Source: Thalassia testudinum
Lineage: Eukaryota; Streptophyta; Magnoliopsida; Alismatales; Hydrocharitaceae
DNA length: 64,000 bases
Reading direction: 5' to 3'
Assembly (NCBI GenBank): GCA_037157565.1
Contig: JAZHRO010000002.1
Span: 73,396,001 to 73,460,000, forward strand
The notes beneath the pieces are model-generated. The model was given only the letters and a program-made list of their open reading frames with translations, was not told where the DNA came from and did no database searches. Below, one piece after another: positions 22,148-33,401 of this stretch; positions within the stretch are counted from its first letter, which is position 1; the number at the start of each line of letters is the position of its first letter. A program made the position numbers and the translations under genes.

Positions 22148-23318
22148 TTTTGAATCAGATGGTGGAGTTAGGATGTAGAATCAAAATTCAAGTCTAGATC
22201 AAAATTGATTAGATCTGAAAAAGATTCCCAAGAAAATCCATGTGTGTTCTCTTAATAGAAGGGATGAGGGATTGGATGTGGTATTGACCCAATCAAGGCA
22301 TCCAAAGATTTTGGATAACTATAGAGGTTCGGGGCGGATGATACCCCTGGATCAAAAAGTCGTCCACCTGAGAATTACCTAGGCAACCAGGAAGGGAGAA
22401 TCCCGCAAAGACCCCTACACGGTAGAGCGCCCCCACGGGTTACAGGGTTTCCCCCACCTGACCTTCCTTGTCACTGAGGGTCCAGGTAGACCAGAATGGA
22501 TAACTTGACCTCTTAAGTCTACTAGTTTTATGTCCTAATTTGTGCCTTTGTTTTCACTTGAATTAGCAGTTGATTTGACTTGTGACCTAATTTGGAGGTT
22601 GGTTGGCCTACAATGTAGACAAACTTTACCTGACCTGCCCTAAAAATGGCAAAATGAACTTCTAGGTCAAGACCTAGAAATCACCTTGATTTGACTCCCA
22701 GGTTATTAGGTCCAAGAATTTTAGGGTTCAAGTGATTTTAGAGCCTGATTTTAGGGTTTTTCTTGATTAGATCTTTTCAATCAAGGGCTTGGGTAGTACA
22801 CAAATGCAGGTGAGTTTGTTTCCTTTTATGCAAGCAAGTGTGAACTAGCACTCCAAAACCCTAATGCAGAAACCCTAATTGGCTTTATTTCCAAGTCCAC
22901 TTTGATCTTAAAAATGTTTTCCTTGGACTTCAAACAATAAGTGCGTAGTCCAAGAAGATTAAAAATTAAGCGTAGTCCCTAATAGGCACAGGAAATTTAG
23001 GGTAGGATCTCTAAACAGAATCGCTTCAACTTCAATGAGATTTGAAAAAAAATTCACAAATCAGGAAACTTGTCTTTTAAATGATAATTACTATGAAAAA
23101 TAAGGCAGATGATTCCTAATTGATTGTTTCCTTTTCGCCTTCCCAAGATTAGGAGGTTGTTTAGGGAAGAATAAAGAAGTTACCTACCCTGGAATGGTTG
23201 ATTTGCGCAGAAGATCTCCTAGTGAAATACCTTGCAAAATCACAATAAGGCAAATAAGGCAAGTTAGTGCTCAAATATAATCAAATAATGCAGAGAATAG
23301 TGGTGAATTGCGCATTGC

Positions 23319-23336
23319 TCCTCAGCAACGGCGCCA
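23319..23336 (-). other. Primer binding site of L1 (tRNA-Asp type)
   Basis: On the minus strand TGGCGCCGTTGCTGAGGA, directly inside the 5' LTR. It differs by two bases from TGGCGCCGTTGCCGGGGA, the complement of the plant tRNA-Asp 3' end. It fixes the element's orientation. Confidence 0.85.
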
Positions 23337-25612
23337 AAATTTTATTGCTGCGAGATTAATGTTTAAAATAATTGCATTGCGGTATAGTCGAAATCGCTTT
23401 GAAAACAAATATAATTTTATTCCTTGAAAATATTCCGAGGTGGAACACAGGAAGCAAATGGAATTCACACACTAATATCAACAATTAATGTAATTTGAAC
23501 ACAAAATATTACTCAAAAACTTATTAGGGATGTAAAGCATATGAGTATATGAATAGTAAAAAGAACTTTAGACAAAATAATGGTGATTTGAATCACCAAT
23601 TATAAGTCTAATACACAGAATAGTTACTCAAATGTACTAAAGGAGGGAATATGAATTTAAACGTCTAATTTTGCAATCAGACGTCTTAAATGACATTTGC
23701 TACAGTGCCCTTCTTTTCTTCTTCTGATTTCTCTGATTCCTCCTTTCTTCTTCTTCTTCTTCTTCTTCTTCTGCCTTCAGCCCTGCAATCCTTCTCTTCT
23801 TCTCTGACCTTTTAGCTTATGCCCTCACTTCTTCTTCTTCTTCTTCTTCTTCTTCCTTAGGCTTTCTTCTCCTCTAACCCTTCTGCCTTTTGAATCTAAG
23901 TGTCGGAGCCAACCTTCTCAGAGAAAAAATCCCCCTTCCCTCGTGCAACTCTCCTCTCTCTTTCTCTCTTTCTATTTCAGTCTCGCTCTCCCAGAGCCAC
24001 AGTGTGTCGAGTAATCGAACCTAGCGCATACCTGGGTCCAGGCTCATTGGCGTGTGGTGGTGAGTGAGGAGTGTAAGTTAGGCAAGTAGTCGGGTCGGCT
24101 AGGTCCGCGAGTGAGGTGTCGTAGACGAGTCCGAGTGAAGGGGGAGGAGGACCTCACCCTCAGTGTTTGGAGGCAAACAGCCCCATTCACTTATTCAATT
24201 TATGAGGCTGAAAATGCCTCTTCATTTCCGAGCTGGGACTAAATGTCCCATGTTACGACCCGATTCCCGAATCCCTACGAGACACGAGAATCGGACCGAC
24301 TCGACTGATCCCAAGACCCAGTCGTCCAACGACAAAGTAACCAAAAGAACAGTAAAATAAACCACATTCATCATGCATGTAACTAACAGTACCAAAAGTA
24401 AAGCAGTAAAGAAAAGAACTACTACAATACATACCACCACAACAGTAGAGAATTAAAACAGGTATAGAAATATGATGCTTACAATAAAAGAGTACAAGTG
24501 TAACAGAATATACTCACTACAACAGAAAAACGGTACAGCAAGTACAACACAAGTAGAACTACTGGGCTCTACTAGGCCCAGCACCCTCCGCAGCTGCAGA
24601 CTCTGGCTGCTCAACACCTGGTCCAGAAAAGGTGACAAAGGTGACACGTCAGTGAAACGCTGAGTAGAGTGGCAACCAGCTAGCTAAGGAAAATAGTAAA
24701 GGTAAACAAGTAGCTGTTGTTTTAATTTCTTTCTTTATTTTACTCTTTCTTGGTTTATTTCTCAGGTCTTTCTCTTGATCTCGAATGTTCCTTGTGGGAA
24801 CGATCTTGATTGCAGTCTTTTCCGAAAAGTAGAAGTAGCACGTGGTGCTCTCCTGGTCGGGAGAGTCTCCCGTGGTAGTCTACCCTCAGTCAACCACCCC
24901 AAGGTCGCTAACAGGCGTAACGGTGACTACGGCACGCATGATAAACGCACGGGTAGCTACCCCGCACTAGCACGCGGTCAGTCATTTCTATTAACGGGTG
25001 TGCCAAAGCACAGCACGGAACCAGTATAGGGCAGAGCCCTCTCAGTAACAAGGGTCTAGCCCCTCCACAGTAACCAAACAGGGGTCTTGCCCCTCCATAG
25101 TCCGCGCACCCTCGCCTGACTACCCTGGTTTGCCCAGTGGGCCTAACAAGTTGGTGTAGGACAACTAGTAGAACCCCGGGGCCCGTGGGGTGGCTAGCAC
25201 TCTCCCTACACTAGTAGCTCTCCCCAGTACTGTGTACGCGAGGGCTAAAAGTTGGCACAAAGTGGCCAGACCTAACCTCGGGTCCCTGGGGCGGCTAGCT
25301 CCGCTCTGCACTAAATAAGGGGGACAGTCGTTCTCCTTGGTACTCCGTACTCAAGAGCCAGCTCACTTCCCCAATTCCATTCTATTTACTTTTCAGGAGC
25401 TCTATTCCTAATTCCCCGTAGGATTTATGCTCATATTTCTCTAGCCAAGCCATTTTAGGTTTCATCATTTCAATTTTATTCTCATATAGCTCGTGTTTCC
25501 AACATTTAATATCCATTCATATACAAGTAGCTATTATCCAATTACAGGAAAATATCATTATTCTATCTACTTTTCCAAGATTGCAATTCATGACATTCGT
25601 TTCAGTGTTTCT

Positions 25613-25762
25613 GCTCCTAGGATTCATGCCACACCCTAAGATCTATCATTCAATCTAGTTTTCCGGTCCTAGAATTCATGACACACCCTAGGATTTATCA
25701 TTAAATCTGGTTTTCAAGTCATAGGATTCATGCCATATCCTAGAATCTATTATTTATCTCAA
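25613..25762. repeat. 52-bp minisatellite, about 3 units (LTR G3)
   Basis: The reverse complement of the units in G2 and G2b: three repeats of CCTAGGATTCATGCCACACCCTA..ATCTATCATTCAATCTAG-like sequence. Confidence 0.75.
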
Positions 25763-26114
25763 AGATGCATTAATGTTGGTAAATAATCAAGGGGAGCCAC
25801 TCTACCCACAAAACCAGAAGTAATGGGGGCATGATCGGTAGGTCACGTGCCTCCGCAACCCCCAGAGCCGCAACGGGATGAGGTCCTAATACAAGGATCA
25901 ATCACAAGGAACCACTCAGAACAGGATAAAAATATTTTAAACAAGTAGAGGAACAAATTCTAAGAAGAACGGAATCCCAAACGTGGAAATCGGATTTCGA
26001 ACGGACCCTAAACGGGTCAAAAACGATAACTCTGCCCCAAATCAGACGTCTGGAACACCTTCCAGATGTCTTAAAAGATGGTCCAAGTCATACCTTACTT
26101 CTGCGCTACTCTTC

Positions 26115-26222
26115 AGACGTCCAAGATCCCGCTGAACTATCTGGACCTAGTTCCAGATGTTCGTCTATCACTCCGGACGTCTGGAGATGCTCTCCGCCGT
26201 CTGGTGACTTGCCCAGACGTTA
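26115..26222. repeat. Six-unit phased AGACGTCT array (LTR G3)
   Basis: Unit starts at 26,115, 26,135, 26,155, 26,175, 26,195 and 26,215: AGACGTCC, AACTATCT, AGATGTTC, GGACGTCT, CGCCGTCT, AGACGTTA. All are 20 nt apart. A separate pair lies at 26,044 and 26,064, also 20 nt apart. Confidence 0.88.
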
Positions 26223-26376
26223 GATCTGTGTGGGAGGGCATGTCCTTGTGCCTTCCCGAAATGAAACTTGCACGCGTACGCAAACACTCTCAACACAACA
26301 CGCTCAGAGCTTTCGGCGGAACGGCCTGCATGGCCGCATCCGCAAAAAGGAGAAAGATGAGAATATCGTACCTTTT

Positions 26377-26436
26377 AGACGTCTGGATCTCACTCCAGAC
26401 GTCATCCGCGCCGTCTGGACGTAGGTCTAGACGTCT
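26377..26436. repeat. 20-12-20 phased cluster (LTR G3)
   Basis: Unit starts 26,377, 26,397, 26,409 and 26,429 (AGACGTCT, AGACGTCA, CGCCGTCT, AGACGTCT). Confidence 0.8.
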
Positions 26437-26898
26437 AATTCTGGGAAATTTCCCAGAACCATGACCTCCTCACCTTCCGCCTACTGCTCACGGCCGCGCC
26501 ACGCCACGCTCGCTGGCCTGCTACCTGAGCTGCAGCAGCACCAGGGTAACTCCCCCAGCACCACGCTCCCGCTGCGTGCCCGTCGGCCGGCCTTGGGCTG
26601 CTCCGACGAGCTCGCTCTCTCTTCCTCACACGCTCTGCCTCTTCTCCCTCTCGCTGCACCTCCTCCCCGCGTGCACCTGGCAGCAACTGCTGCCCTCGCT
26701 CTCTCACTCTCACGCTAACACTGGAAGAAGAAGGAGGAGACGGTGGAGTGGTGGGTGAGGGAGAGGGAAGGGGGAGAGGGTATTTGAAGGCGTCGGGGGA
26801 GAGAGAAAAGAAAAGAAGAACACTTGCAGGTCGGCGGGTGCAGTCTGCGCACGCACGTGCTCAGACTCGCAAATCGTACGCCGCAAAAATTTATTTCC

Positions 26899-26958
26899 AG
26901 ACGTCTGGGAAGGCGTCCAGACATTTGACCAGATGTCTGGACCAACTCCCAGACGTCT
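26899..26958. repeat. 20-12-20 phased cluster near the end of LTR G3
   Basis: Unit starts 26,899, 26,919, 26,931 and 26,951 (AGACGTCT, AGACATTT, AGATGTCT, AGACGTCT), within 100 bp of the LTR start in its sense direction. Confidence 0.85.
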
Positions 26959-28782
26959 TAAAAAATGTTTGATGTCGTGGGTCTTAACATCCCACCTTTC
27001 TTCCACGCATCGCAGCAGCAAGGTTCTTGGTTTAATTGATGAGACTGCAGCTACTGAAGCCCCTGTGTGAGGGCTTGGATGCGTGCGGGCTTCGATTGCG
27101 CACAACCTGGAGGAGTCCCCTGGGCGTAACAAGACCTGGAGTAGCTTGAAGCTCGCTCAGAGGTCGGCAGCAATGGCGGCTCTGACCTGCGACCTGAAAC
27201 CAAGAAAAGAGGCCTTATAGCCACGTCAGAATGCTCAGTAGGGTCACCGTGGCACGGCGAATGTAACGGTGGTCATGGCGTGGAGCGCGAGTGGTCGAGG
27301 TGGCTGGACAGTGACGGGAACAGTCGGTGAGAGTGGGTCAGTTCGGGGAGGTGTTAGGGTAGATGATGGAGCGAATGGAGTGAGGGGAAATGATCAAGGA
27401 TGTGTGGTGGAGGTTATAGGGTGGTCGGCGAGGTGGATGGAGGTGCGTAGCGGTGGGAGCACCTCGCCGAAGGAGTCGCCTGAGATGGAGGAGATGACGG
27501 TGTTCAGTAACGTTGGTGGTCAATTTTGGGAAATAGAGAGAGGGGAAGAAAGTATGAGAGAGAGGGGACCTAAGAGACTACTCTAAGGGACGAAAGGGAA
27601 AGGTCTCCCATGCCGGTGTGGTTTCCAGACCAAGGAGAGGCAGCGGCGAAGATGGGGAAGGAACGACGTCGGCTGGTATTGCGCGACACGAAGGACGGTG
27701 GTGAAGGTGAATCTGCCACTAGTATTATGGCCAGATGATGAAAAAGCTAGGGAGAGGCCGCCGGAGCTTGCGGAGAGTTGTGGCCAGAGGGGAGAGAGGA
27801 ATAAGGGGAATTCTGGCCCAATTTCAAGCTGAGGAGAACGATTGGACCTTGGGGAGTCTTTAAATAGGGATCTGAGAAGGTTTTGTGCTTGGAAGCCAAG
27901 CTTCCAAGCAAGGAATGCTAGCCGGAGATGGAAACTTCAAGAGACCCAAAGCTCTCATGCGTTCGCATGAGAGATTGGAAAAGATTCAGGGTATCTAACT
28001 GGGTTCATAGTAGAGAGGATTAATTGATGAATCTCCCTTCCAATTTTGGAAGGGATTCATTAATCAATCTGGGAGAAAATCCAAGTTGAAGATCGTCGGA
28101 GTAGGTTTCCTCCACAATAATGGTGGAGGGACCTAAGTGTGAAGATGATGAAGAAGCTAGGGGGTTGATTGCAAGAGTTTTTGAAAGTTAGGGGTAGAAA
28201 TGTAATCAGACAGGACCTTTTTGCAAACTAGGCCAAGACAAGTTCTCCTTAGATCCAAATTTTGGTACAAATCAAATTTGGATCTAAGGAATCAAATGGT
28301 GAAGTTGGATTTTGGTTTTGGCCACATTTGACTAGGTAATTTATGCAAAAACCAAAATCAAGGCAAATATCTGTCTGAGGCTTCATTTTAGGTCAAGATG
28401 GGTTCTGATGGCCAATTTGAAGATACTAAACCCTAGATAATAATTTTCTATGATTTTTAGAGGATTTAAGTGAATTTTATCCTGACCAGAACCTTGGTTA
28501 ATTATGTGGGTCAATTTTTAGGGTTTCAAAAGTCATTTAATTCTCAGAACACACAAACCCATTTCTATCTGATCCAACCCACTTATTATCTTATTAAAAT
28601 CATTTGACCTTTGTCCAGCCCTTGAGAAAATCCATGGTTGTACTGCATTGGTAAAATTATAATTTTAACCCTAGTTTCTTATTTTTCCCTCAGGATGCTT
28701 ATGCAATGAGTTATGACCTTCTAACAGTTATGTAGGAGCATTTATTGACTTAATTTGATCAAAATGAGCTAGTTATGGCTCA

Positions 28783-28799
28783 TGATGGTGTTCCCATCA
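28783..28799. repeat. Terminal hairpin of L1 5' LTR
   Basis: TGATGG-TGTTC-CCATCA, perfect 6-bp arms with a 5-nt loop. Confidence 0.75.
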
Positions 28800-29510
28800 C
28801 CTCCACCACCTGTGTACTGCACTCTCTAGCTGGTACGTGGCAAAGGCTACGCGGCACTCCACAAGAGGGCGAAGGGTGTCGAACACCTTCTCTATTTGCT
28901 CCAGATAGTCCTCTGCCTCAGACGGGCTCTCATCCCCCTTGAAGGAGGGGGGCTTCAGCTTTTGGAACTATCTGAAAACCTCGTGGTGTAGCTACAGTGG
29001 AGGAATAGGCATGCCTCCAAGTAAGGAGGGCTCGTCCTCAGAAGTGTCAGAGGTGGTGGGGGTAGTGGAGGATCACCCCCTCCTGCTCATCCGGCGCTGC
29101 GATAGTCTCTCTGTCCCACCGAGGACTCCCCCTCCACATCCTCAGGGAAAGATTCTCAAGGAGGCTGCTGGAGATCCTCTCGCACAATGACTCTGATCAA
29201 CTGGGTGAAATCCTTGACCTGAATGCCCGGGAGGAGATGTGGGTCAACTAGTGCCTCAGGTCTGACACGTCCGCCCCTCCAACCTCATCCATGGCCACAA
29301 CCACGGCTTGCCTCAAGAACTCCTCGACGAGGCATCTCCTGCATGGAGATGCAAGAGATAGAACAAGAGTTGTCAACAATATTAGATTACATCGAGGAAA
29401 GGAAAAGACTCGAAAACGAATATCAAAGTGATCCGTTGTGATGGCTATCCTAGTTATATGCACGTGAGTGGTTATTCTCGGACCAATTGGTTCATTTCTC
29501 AAGACAACCT
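28800..29510 (-). pseudogene. G1 gag, N-terminal part
   Basis: Reading the minus strand from the primer site, the region becomes gag-like with FQKLKPPSFKGDE, then EAEDYLEQIEKVFDTLRP and FATYQLESAVHRWWR, the conserved opening of the Retrotrans_gag capsid domain of Gypsy elements (PPxFxGxxDPxxAExWL..IEKIFD..VxxAxxxLxxxAxxWW). It is interrupted by L1 at GGAGG right after WWR and continues in frame at 15,798. The far N-terminus (29,250-29,500) carries stops and its true start cannot be fixed. Confidence 0.82.
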
Positions 29511-29523
29511 TGCTCTGATACCA
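29511..29523 (-). other. Primer binding site of G1 (initiator tRNA-Met)
   Basis: On the minus strand TGGTATCAGAGCA, three bases from the LTR end, complementary to the 3' end of plant initiator tRNA-Met. It marks 29,527-32,215 as the 5' LTR. Confidence 0.9.
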
Positions 29524-31352
29524 TCTTGTTACGATCTGATTCCCAGATCCCTACAGGACCCGAGACTGACTCGCCTCGACTAGCCCCAAGACCTAGTCAT
29601 CCAACGAGAAATAACCAAAAGCAGGAAATAAATCACATTCACACATGCATTATAACTAAGCAGAAGGAAAAGCGAAACGGTAAAGGAAAGTAGAGCAAAT
29701 AGTCTCAAAATAGTAAACATGCCATCACAACAACACAGCGGAAAAGAAGCAGAAAGTAACAGGAATAGTAAAAATAGATGTCTATTACTCACTATAACAG
29801 CAGAAACAAAAGGCTGGAAAGAAACTACTACGGCTGGGCTCGGCCGGGCCCAGCACCCTCTGCAGCCGGAAACTCGAGCTGCTCAACTCCTAATCTTGAA
29901 CAGGGTTACGAAAAGGCAGAGTCAGCAAATACTGAGTAGAGTGGTGTTTACATTAATTATGTGCAAGTAAGGTAAAACAAGTATCCAAGTTTTATTCTCA
30001 TTTCTATACAAGTAACCAGGTTTTATTCCAATTTCTATTTATCTCTTTTATGTATTTCTAGTTCATTTATTTCACAAAGGATCCAAGTATTTCTTGATCT
30101 TACTTGTTCCTCGTGGGAACGATCTTGATTGTAGTCTTTTCCGTGGAGTAGAAGATACACGTGGTCCTCTCCTGGCCGGGAGAGTCCCCCGCGGTAGTCC
30201 TACACCCAGTCAACCACCCTGAGGTCACTATCGCGACATAGCGGTGACTACGACACAAGTGATAAGCGCACGGGTAACTACCCCGCACTGACACACGGTC
30301 AGTCATTTCCGATAGTGGGTACACCTAAAGTACAGCACGAAACAGTATAGGGCCGTGACCTCTCAGAACAGGGGTCTCGCCCCTCAGAACCAAACAGGGG
30401 TCTCGCCCCTCCACAGTCTGCGTAGCCTAGTCCGACTACCCCGATTTGCCCAGAGGGCCTAAAAAGTCAATGTAGGTTGGCTAGTTCTAACCCCAGGCCC
30501 CGTGGGGCTGCTAGCTCCCTCCCTACACAAGTAGCACACCTCGATACTACGTACGCGAGGGCCAAACAGTAGTCAGTGTAGAGTGACCAGTCCTACCCCG
30601 GGTCTCAACCCAAGGGGTGGCTGGCTCACCCTCTACACTAAAAGGGACAGTCTCTCTCCCATCTACCGTGTACACAAGGGCCAGCTCACTTCCCATCTAC
30701 ATACCAAATTCCTTTCATATACAGGAGTTATACTCCTAATTCCCTGTAGGGTTCATGCTCATATTCATCTCATTTATCAATATCCGAATCACACTATCCG
30801 ATTCTCAATTTTTCATCACATACAGGCAGCTCGTGTTTTCATGTCTAAAACAGTATCTCATCATTACACTAAAACCATTTCTAGCAATTTATTTTAACAA
30901 GCACTCAAGTAAACAGTATAGCTTAAAACAGGATCATACATTTCTACCCTAGGGTTCATTCCACATCCTAGAGTTCGATCCAACTATTCCAAACAAGCAC
31001 ATTTTTATTTAAATATTAACAACAGAATCAAACCACTCTACCGAGTATCACAGGAGGAATGGGGGCCTGCACCGCAGATCTTGTCGTCTCCACAGGCCCC
31101 GAACACGCCACCGGCTGGTAACCTGTACCAGCGACTAATTTACATCAAACGGGTCAAAAATAGTAGGTACTCAATGCTAACACGTAGAGAAACTCGAGTG
31201 GAAAACAACGGTACTTTGTTTGCGGAAATCCGATTCTGTTTGGGCCCTGAACGGCCTAAAACACCGTTACTGACCAAAATCAGACATATGGGACTAGTCC
31301 CAGACGTCTTAAAAGGCGTCATATCTTACCTCTCACTTCCTATGGCTGTCTC

Positions 31353-31460
31353 AGACATCTAGACTCCTCTACAACCATCTGTGGAGCGTTCCAGATGTCT
31401 CACCTTCCTTCCAGTCATCTGGAAGGGCCGTCGGATGTCTGGCGATGTGGTCAGACGTCC
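31353..31460. repeat. Six-unit phased AGACGTCT array (G1 5' LTR)
   Basis: Unit starts 31,353, 31,373, 31,393, 31,413, 31,433 and 31,453, all 20 nt apart (AGACATCT, AACCATCT, AGATGTCT, AGTCATCT, GGATGTCT, AGACGTCC). A pair at 31,282 and 31,302 precedes it. Confidence 0.87.
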
Positions 31461-31616
31461 AAAAGTACCTGGAAAGGCACATCATGCACTTTTCCAACAT
31501 CCTGCACTTGCATATACAAAACGCAGACCTATTTTCAGCCAGGCATTCCTGCGCTACGGTCTGCATGGTGGAAAGTAGCGCAGAAAACACGTACCTCTGC
31601 GCGATAATATGCTTTC

Positions 31617-31684
31617 AGACATCTGACTTCAGCTCTAAACGTCCTGTTGCCTCTACAGACGTCTAGTCAACCCTCCAGACTTCT
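31617..31684. repeat. Four-unit phased AGACGTCT array (G1 5' LTR)
   Basis: Unit starts 31,617, 31,637, 31,657 and 31,677 (AGACATCT, AAACGTCC, AGACGTCT, AGACTTCT). Confidence 0.83.
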
Positions 31685-32010
31685 GATACTAGAAGACTTC
31701 CAGTACCAGGACTCCTCTGCGCAGCTCACCCCACTTGTGCCTCCACCCTCAGTTAACGCAGCGGCAACTCCAGCAGCTACAGGAGCTTGAGAAGCTCCCC
31801 GCCGGCATCCTCCTCGAGCTCCACCGAGCTCTCGCGATCTCAAACCTCCCTACATGTTCCTCCTTCCTCTCTCTCTCTCTCTCTCCCTCTCGTTCTCCCT
31901 CGCTCACCCTCTCTCTCTCTCTCCCCTGTAACCCTCGTCACAGCTGCATAGGGAGGATAGATGGAGGTGGTGGTGGCTGGTGGAGAGTGGTGTGGGTGAG
32001 GGAAGAGGGC

Positions 32011-32040
32011 ATTTAAATAGAAGGGGATTAGGGTTTAGGG
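32011..32040 (-). promoter_or_regulatory. TATA-like box and telo-box in G1 5' LTR
   Basis: In the minus direction, CCCTAAACCCTAA (telo-box, 32,028-32,040) lies directly upstream of CTATTTAAAT (32,011-32,020). Telo-boxes are known promoter elements in plants. The 3' LTR lost everything upstream of this point. Confidence 0.5.
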
Positions 32041-32123
32041 TTGAGGGGTGTGGAGGAGAGAGAGAAGCTCTACACATCAGCCACATGCAGAGCGCAAAGA
32101 ACGTACGATATTTTCCCACTTTC

Positions 32124-32183
32124 AAACGTCTGGCCCTTCATCCAGATGTCCGAACAGATGTCTGACGGTTAGTCCAGACGTCT
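32124..32183. repeat. 20-12-20 phased cluster near start of G1 5' LTR
   Basis: Unit starts 32,124, 32,144, 32,156 and 32,176 (AAACGTCT, AGATGTCC, AGATGTCT, AGACGTCT). Confidence 0.85.
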
Positions 32184-32694
32184 TAAACACCCCAAACAGG
32201 CACCGGGTCATTTCAACTCCTTTTAGTCGTCATGCGCTCGACGCACAGCAACCCCTTACCCGATTCCTTGAGCATATGTTTGGCTATGGCATGGTTCTGT
32301 GATGATGTGTGATGATGTGTACGGTGTGGGTCGGGGGCCCGACACTATGCGAGGGCTTGATTAAGCCCATTACTGAGCATGAAACATGATTAAGAGGCCT
32401 AATTAAATAATTAGAGCAGCCCTTAGTAGAGGTCTAGTCCCATCCGCCTCGGGTGCTATGTATCCCTCGAAAAGAGTTGTCTACCAACTTTAAAATAAAT
32501 TTTAAACTAAGTAAAGGCCTAATAAGGGGGTTAAAGAAGAGAAAAGAGAAATTTGCCTAAGTGTTGAAGGCCGTAGGAATTACTTAAGAGTGTGTAGCCG
32601 CTGAGTGTAGCAGAAGAGAGAACATAAGAGTAAAGCTTGAAAGAGGAGATAACAGAGAAGAACTAAGTGTAGGAGAAGAATGAAGAAGAAAATG

Positions 32695-32740
32695 TACATA
32701 TATATATATAGTGTATATGTATATATATATATATATCTAA
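32695..32740. repeat. TA-rich microsatellite in LTR X1
   Basis: Runs of (TA)n interrupted by GTATATG. LTR X2 has a similar TA-rich stretch at 52,250-52,340. Confidence 0.7.
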
Positions 32741-33401
32741 GTATATCGTAAATATTAAGAATATGTATAGTAAGTATACATAGTATAGATGTGTTTGAGC
32801 TATATATGTACATAAATAACCATATAGCTTTACTGACAGAATAAACCGTCATTGTAGATAGAATAAGTGTCGGTACTGACCCTAGTTTCTACCTTAGATT
32901 CTGTACATAGTTTTTCTGGGGTTTAGCAATGTTTATATCTGTCGCTGTATATATTATATATGTTATTGTATATGCTAGTATATTAAGTTATGTTAGTATA
33001 GTATATATTATTACGTATTATTGTATATATATGTTAATATTAGTATTATAAGTTATAAATAGATAGCATATAGTATATAAGTATAGTGTTTGATGCTTAT
33101 TTGTAATTAGGTGTTTGCAAGCATTTTAGTTAATTCTTTTATACATAATTAAGCTATTATTTCATTAATTCATTCATTTATAATTGTATATAAATTTGAT
33201 CTTTTTGGAATTAAAGAATAATGTTGGACTTAGAGAGTGATTATATCAAAAACTGCCTCCCAGTGAACAATTTGGAATAAACCAGTAAAAATTATGTAAA
33301 TAAATAAAATTGATGCGATATCGATTTATATTTGTAACATATACTACAACAACAACGACGATGATTTTTTATACGAACCGTGGTCGATCGTAACATATTT
33401 T

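Larger units (their letters stand above)
18544..23318 (-). other. Internal region of L1, no recognisable pol
   Basis: This 4.8-kb stretch between the LTRs shows only scattered minus-strand frames (see 20,761-21,249, 21,297-21,485 and 21,848-22,147) and much AT-rich non-coding DNA. I looked for RT (YxDD), integrase (HHCC/DDE), protease and zinc-knuckle words on the minus strand and found none. Confidence 0.7.
24251..26989 (-). repeat. Solo LTR G3 (family G, minus strand)
   Basis: It runs from TGTTACGACCCG to GGGTCTTAACA, 2,739 bp. Perfect TCCCA duplications lie at 24,246-24,250 and 26,990-26,994, and the sister L1 LTR shows the empty site AAATGTCCCACCTTT. There is no internal sequence. It is the innermost level of the nest. 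Confidence 0.92.
15804..28799 (-). mobile_element. LTR retrotransposon L1 (large non-autonomous, minus strand)
   Basis: Two long direct LTRs, 15,804-18,543 and 23,340-28,799 (the second holding a solo LTR), flank 4.8 kb of internal DNA. A perfect CCTCC duplication lies at 15,799-15,803 and 28,800-28,804. The primer site is tRNA-Asp type. No gag, RT, RNase H or integrase is recognisable inside, so this looks like a LARD-type element that depends on a partner. Long LTRs and tRNA-Asp priming recall the Athila/Tat Gypsy group; that placement is inference. Confidence 0.87.
23340..28799 (-). repeat. 5' LTR of L1, interrupted by solo LTR G3
   Basis: Without G3 and its duplication it is about 2.7 kb and aligns throughout with 15,804-18,543. 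It starts TTTTATTGCTGCGAG (the mutated form of TGTTATCGCTACGAG) and ends GTTCCCATCA. The TATA box and the three promoter hairpins are conserved. Confidence 0.9.
7194..32215 (-). mobile_element. Gypsy-type LTR element G1 (gag-only, minus strand) with nested insertions
   Basis: The ends are a 5' LTR at 29,527-32,215 and a 3' LTR at 7,194-9,683 on the minus strand. A perfect ACTCC target duplication lies at 7,189-7,193 and 32,216-32,220. Removing the nested elements L1 and G2 leaves about 1.4 kb of internal sequence. It encodes a Retrotrans_gag domain and a CCHC zinc knuckle that read in frame across both insertion points. There is no protease, RT, integrase or polypurine tract: everything from just after the knuckle to about 185 bp inside the 3' LTR is missing. 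It was inserted in LTR X1. Confidence 0.88.
29527..32215 (-). repeat. 5' LTR of G1
   Basis: It is 2,689 bp. In the minus-sense direction it starts TGAAATGACCCGGTG and ends GATCGTAACA. It carries a TATA-like ATTTAAAT at 32,011-32,018, a telo-box at 32,028-32,040, CT-rich runs, and three phased AGACGTCT arrays. Confidence 0.88.
3237..33395 (+). repeat. Family X long LTR (X1), interrupted by element G1
   Basis: The real LTR is 3,237-7,193 plus 32,221-33,395, about 5.1 kb. The 25-kb G1 element splits it. It starts with TGATGAGT/ACTCATCA and ends TCGTAACA at 33,395, followed by a tRNA-Asp-type primer site. Its parts align by eye with LTR X2: the same order of a CT-rich block, long T-rich prose, a very AT-rich stretch (6,240-7,050), the GGCCCTC hairpin and the CTCCCAGTGAACAATTTGG motif near the end. 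The LINE bases GGAAG before it recur as TGAAG at 33,448-33,452, with eight shared bases GAAGTGAT across the junctions. Confidence 0.75.

Noticed and set aside
15804..28799. An endogenous pararetrovirus or DNA transposon as source of the L1 interior
   Set aside because: No movement protein, coat, RT or transposase words; two LTRs, a tRNA primer site and a 5-bp duplication define it as an LTR element.
32025..32040. Interstitial telomere tract
   Set aside because: Only about two TTTAGGG units; better read as a promoter telo-box in the LTR.
32580..32852. A Tyr/Ile/Leu-rich minus-strand frame resembling membrane segments
   Set aside because: Arises from (TA)n repeats in LTR X1; codons TAT/ATA give Tyr and Ile.
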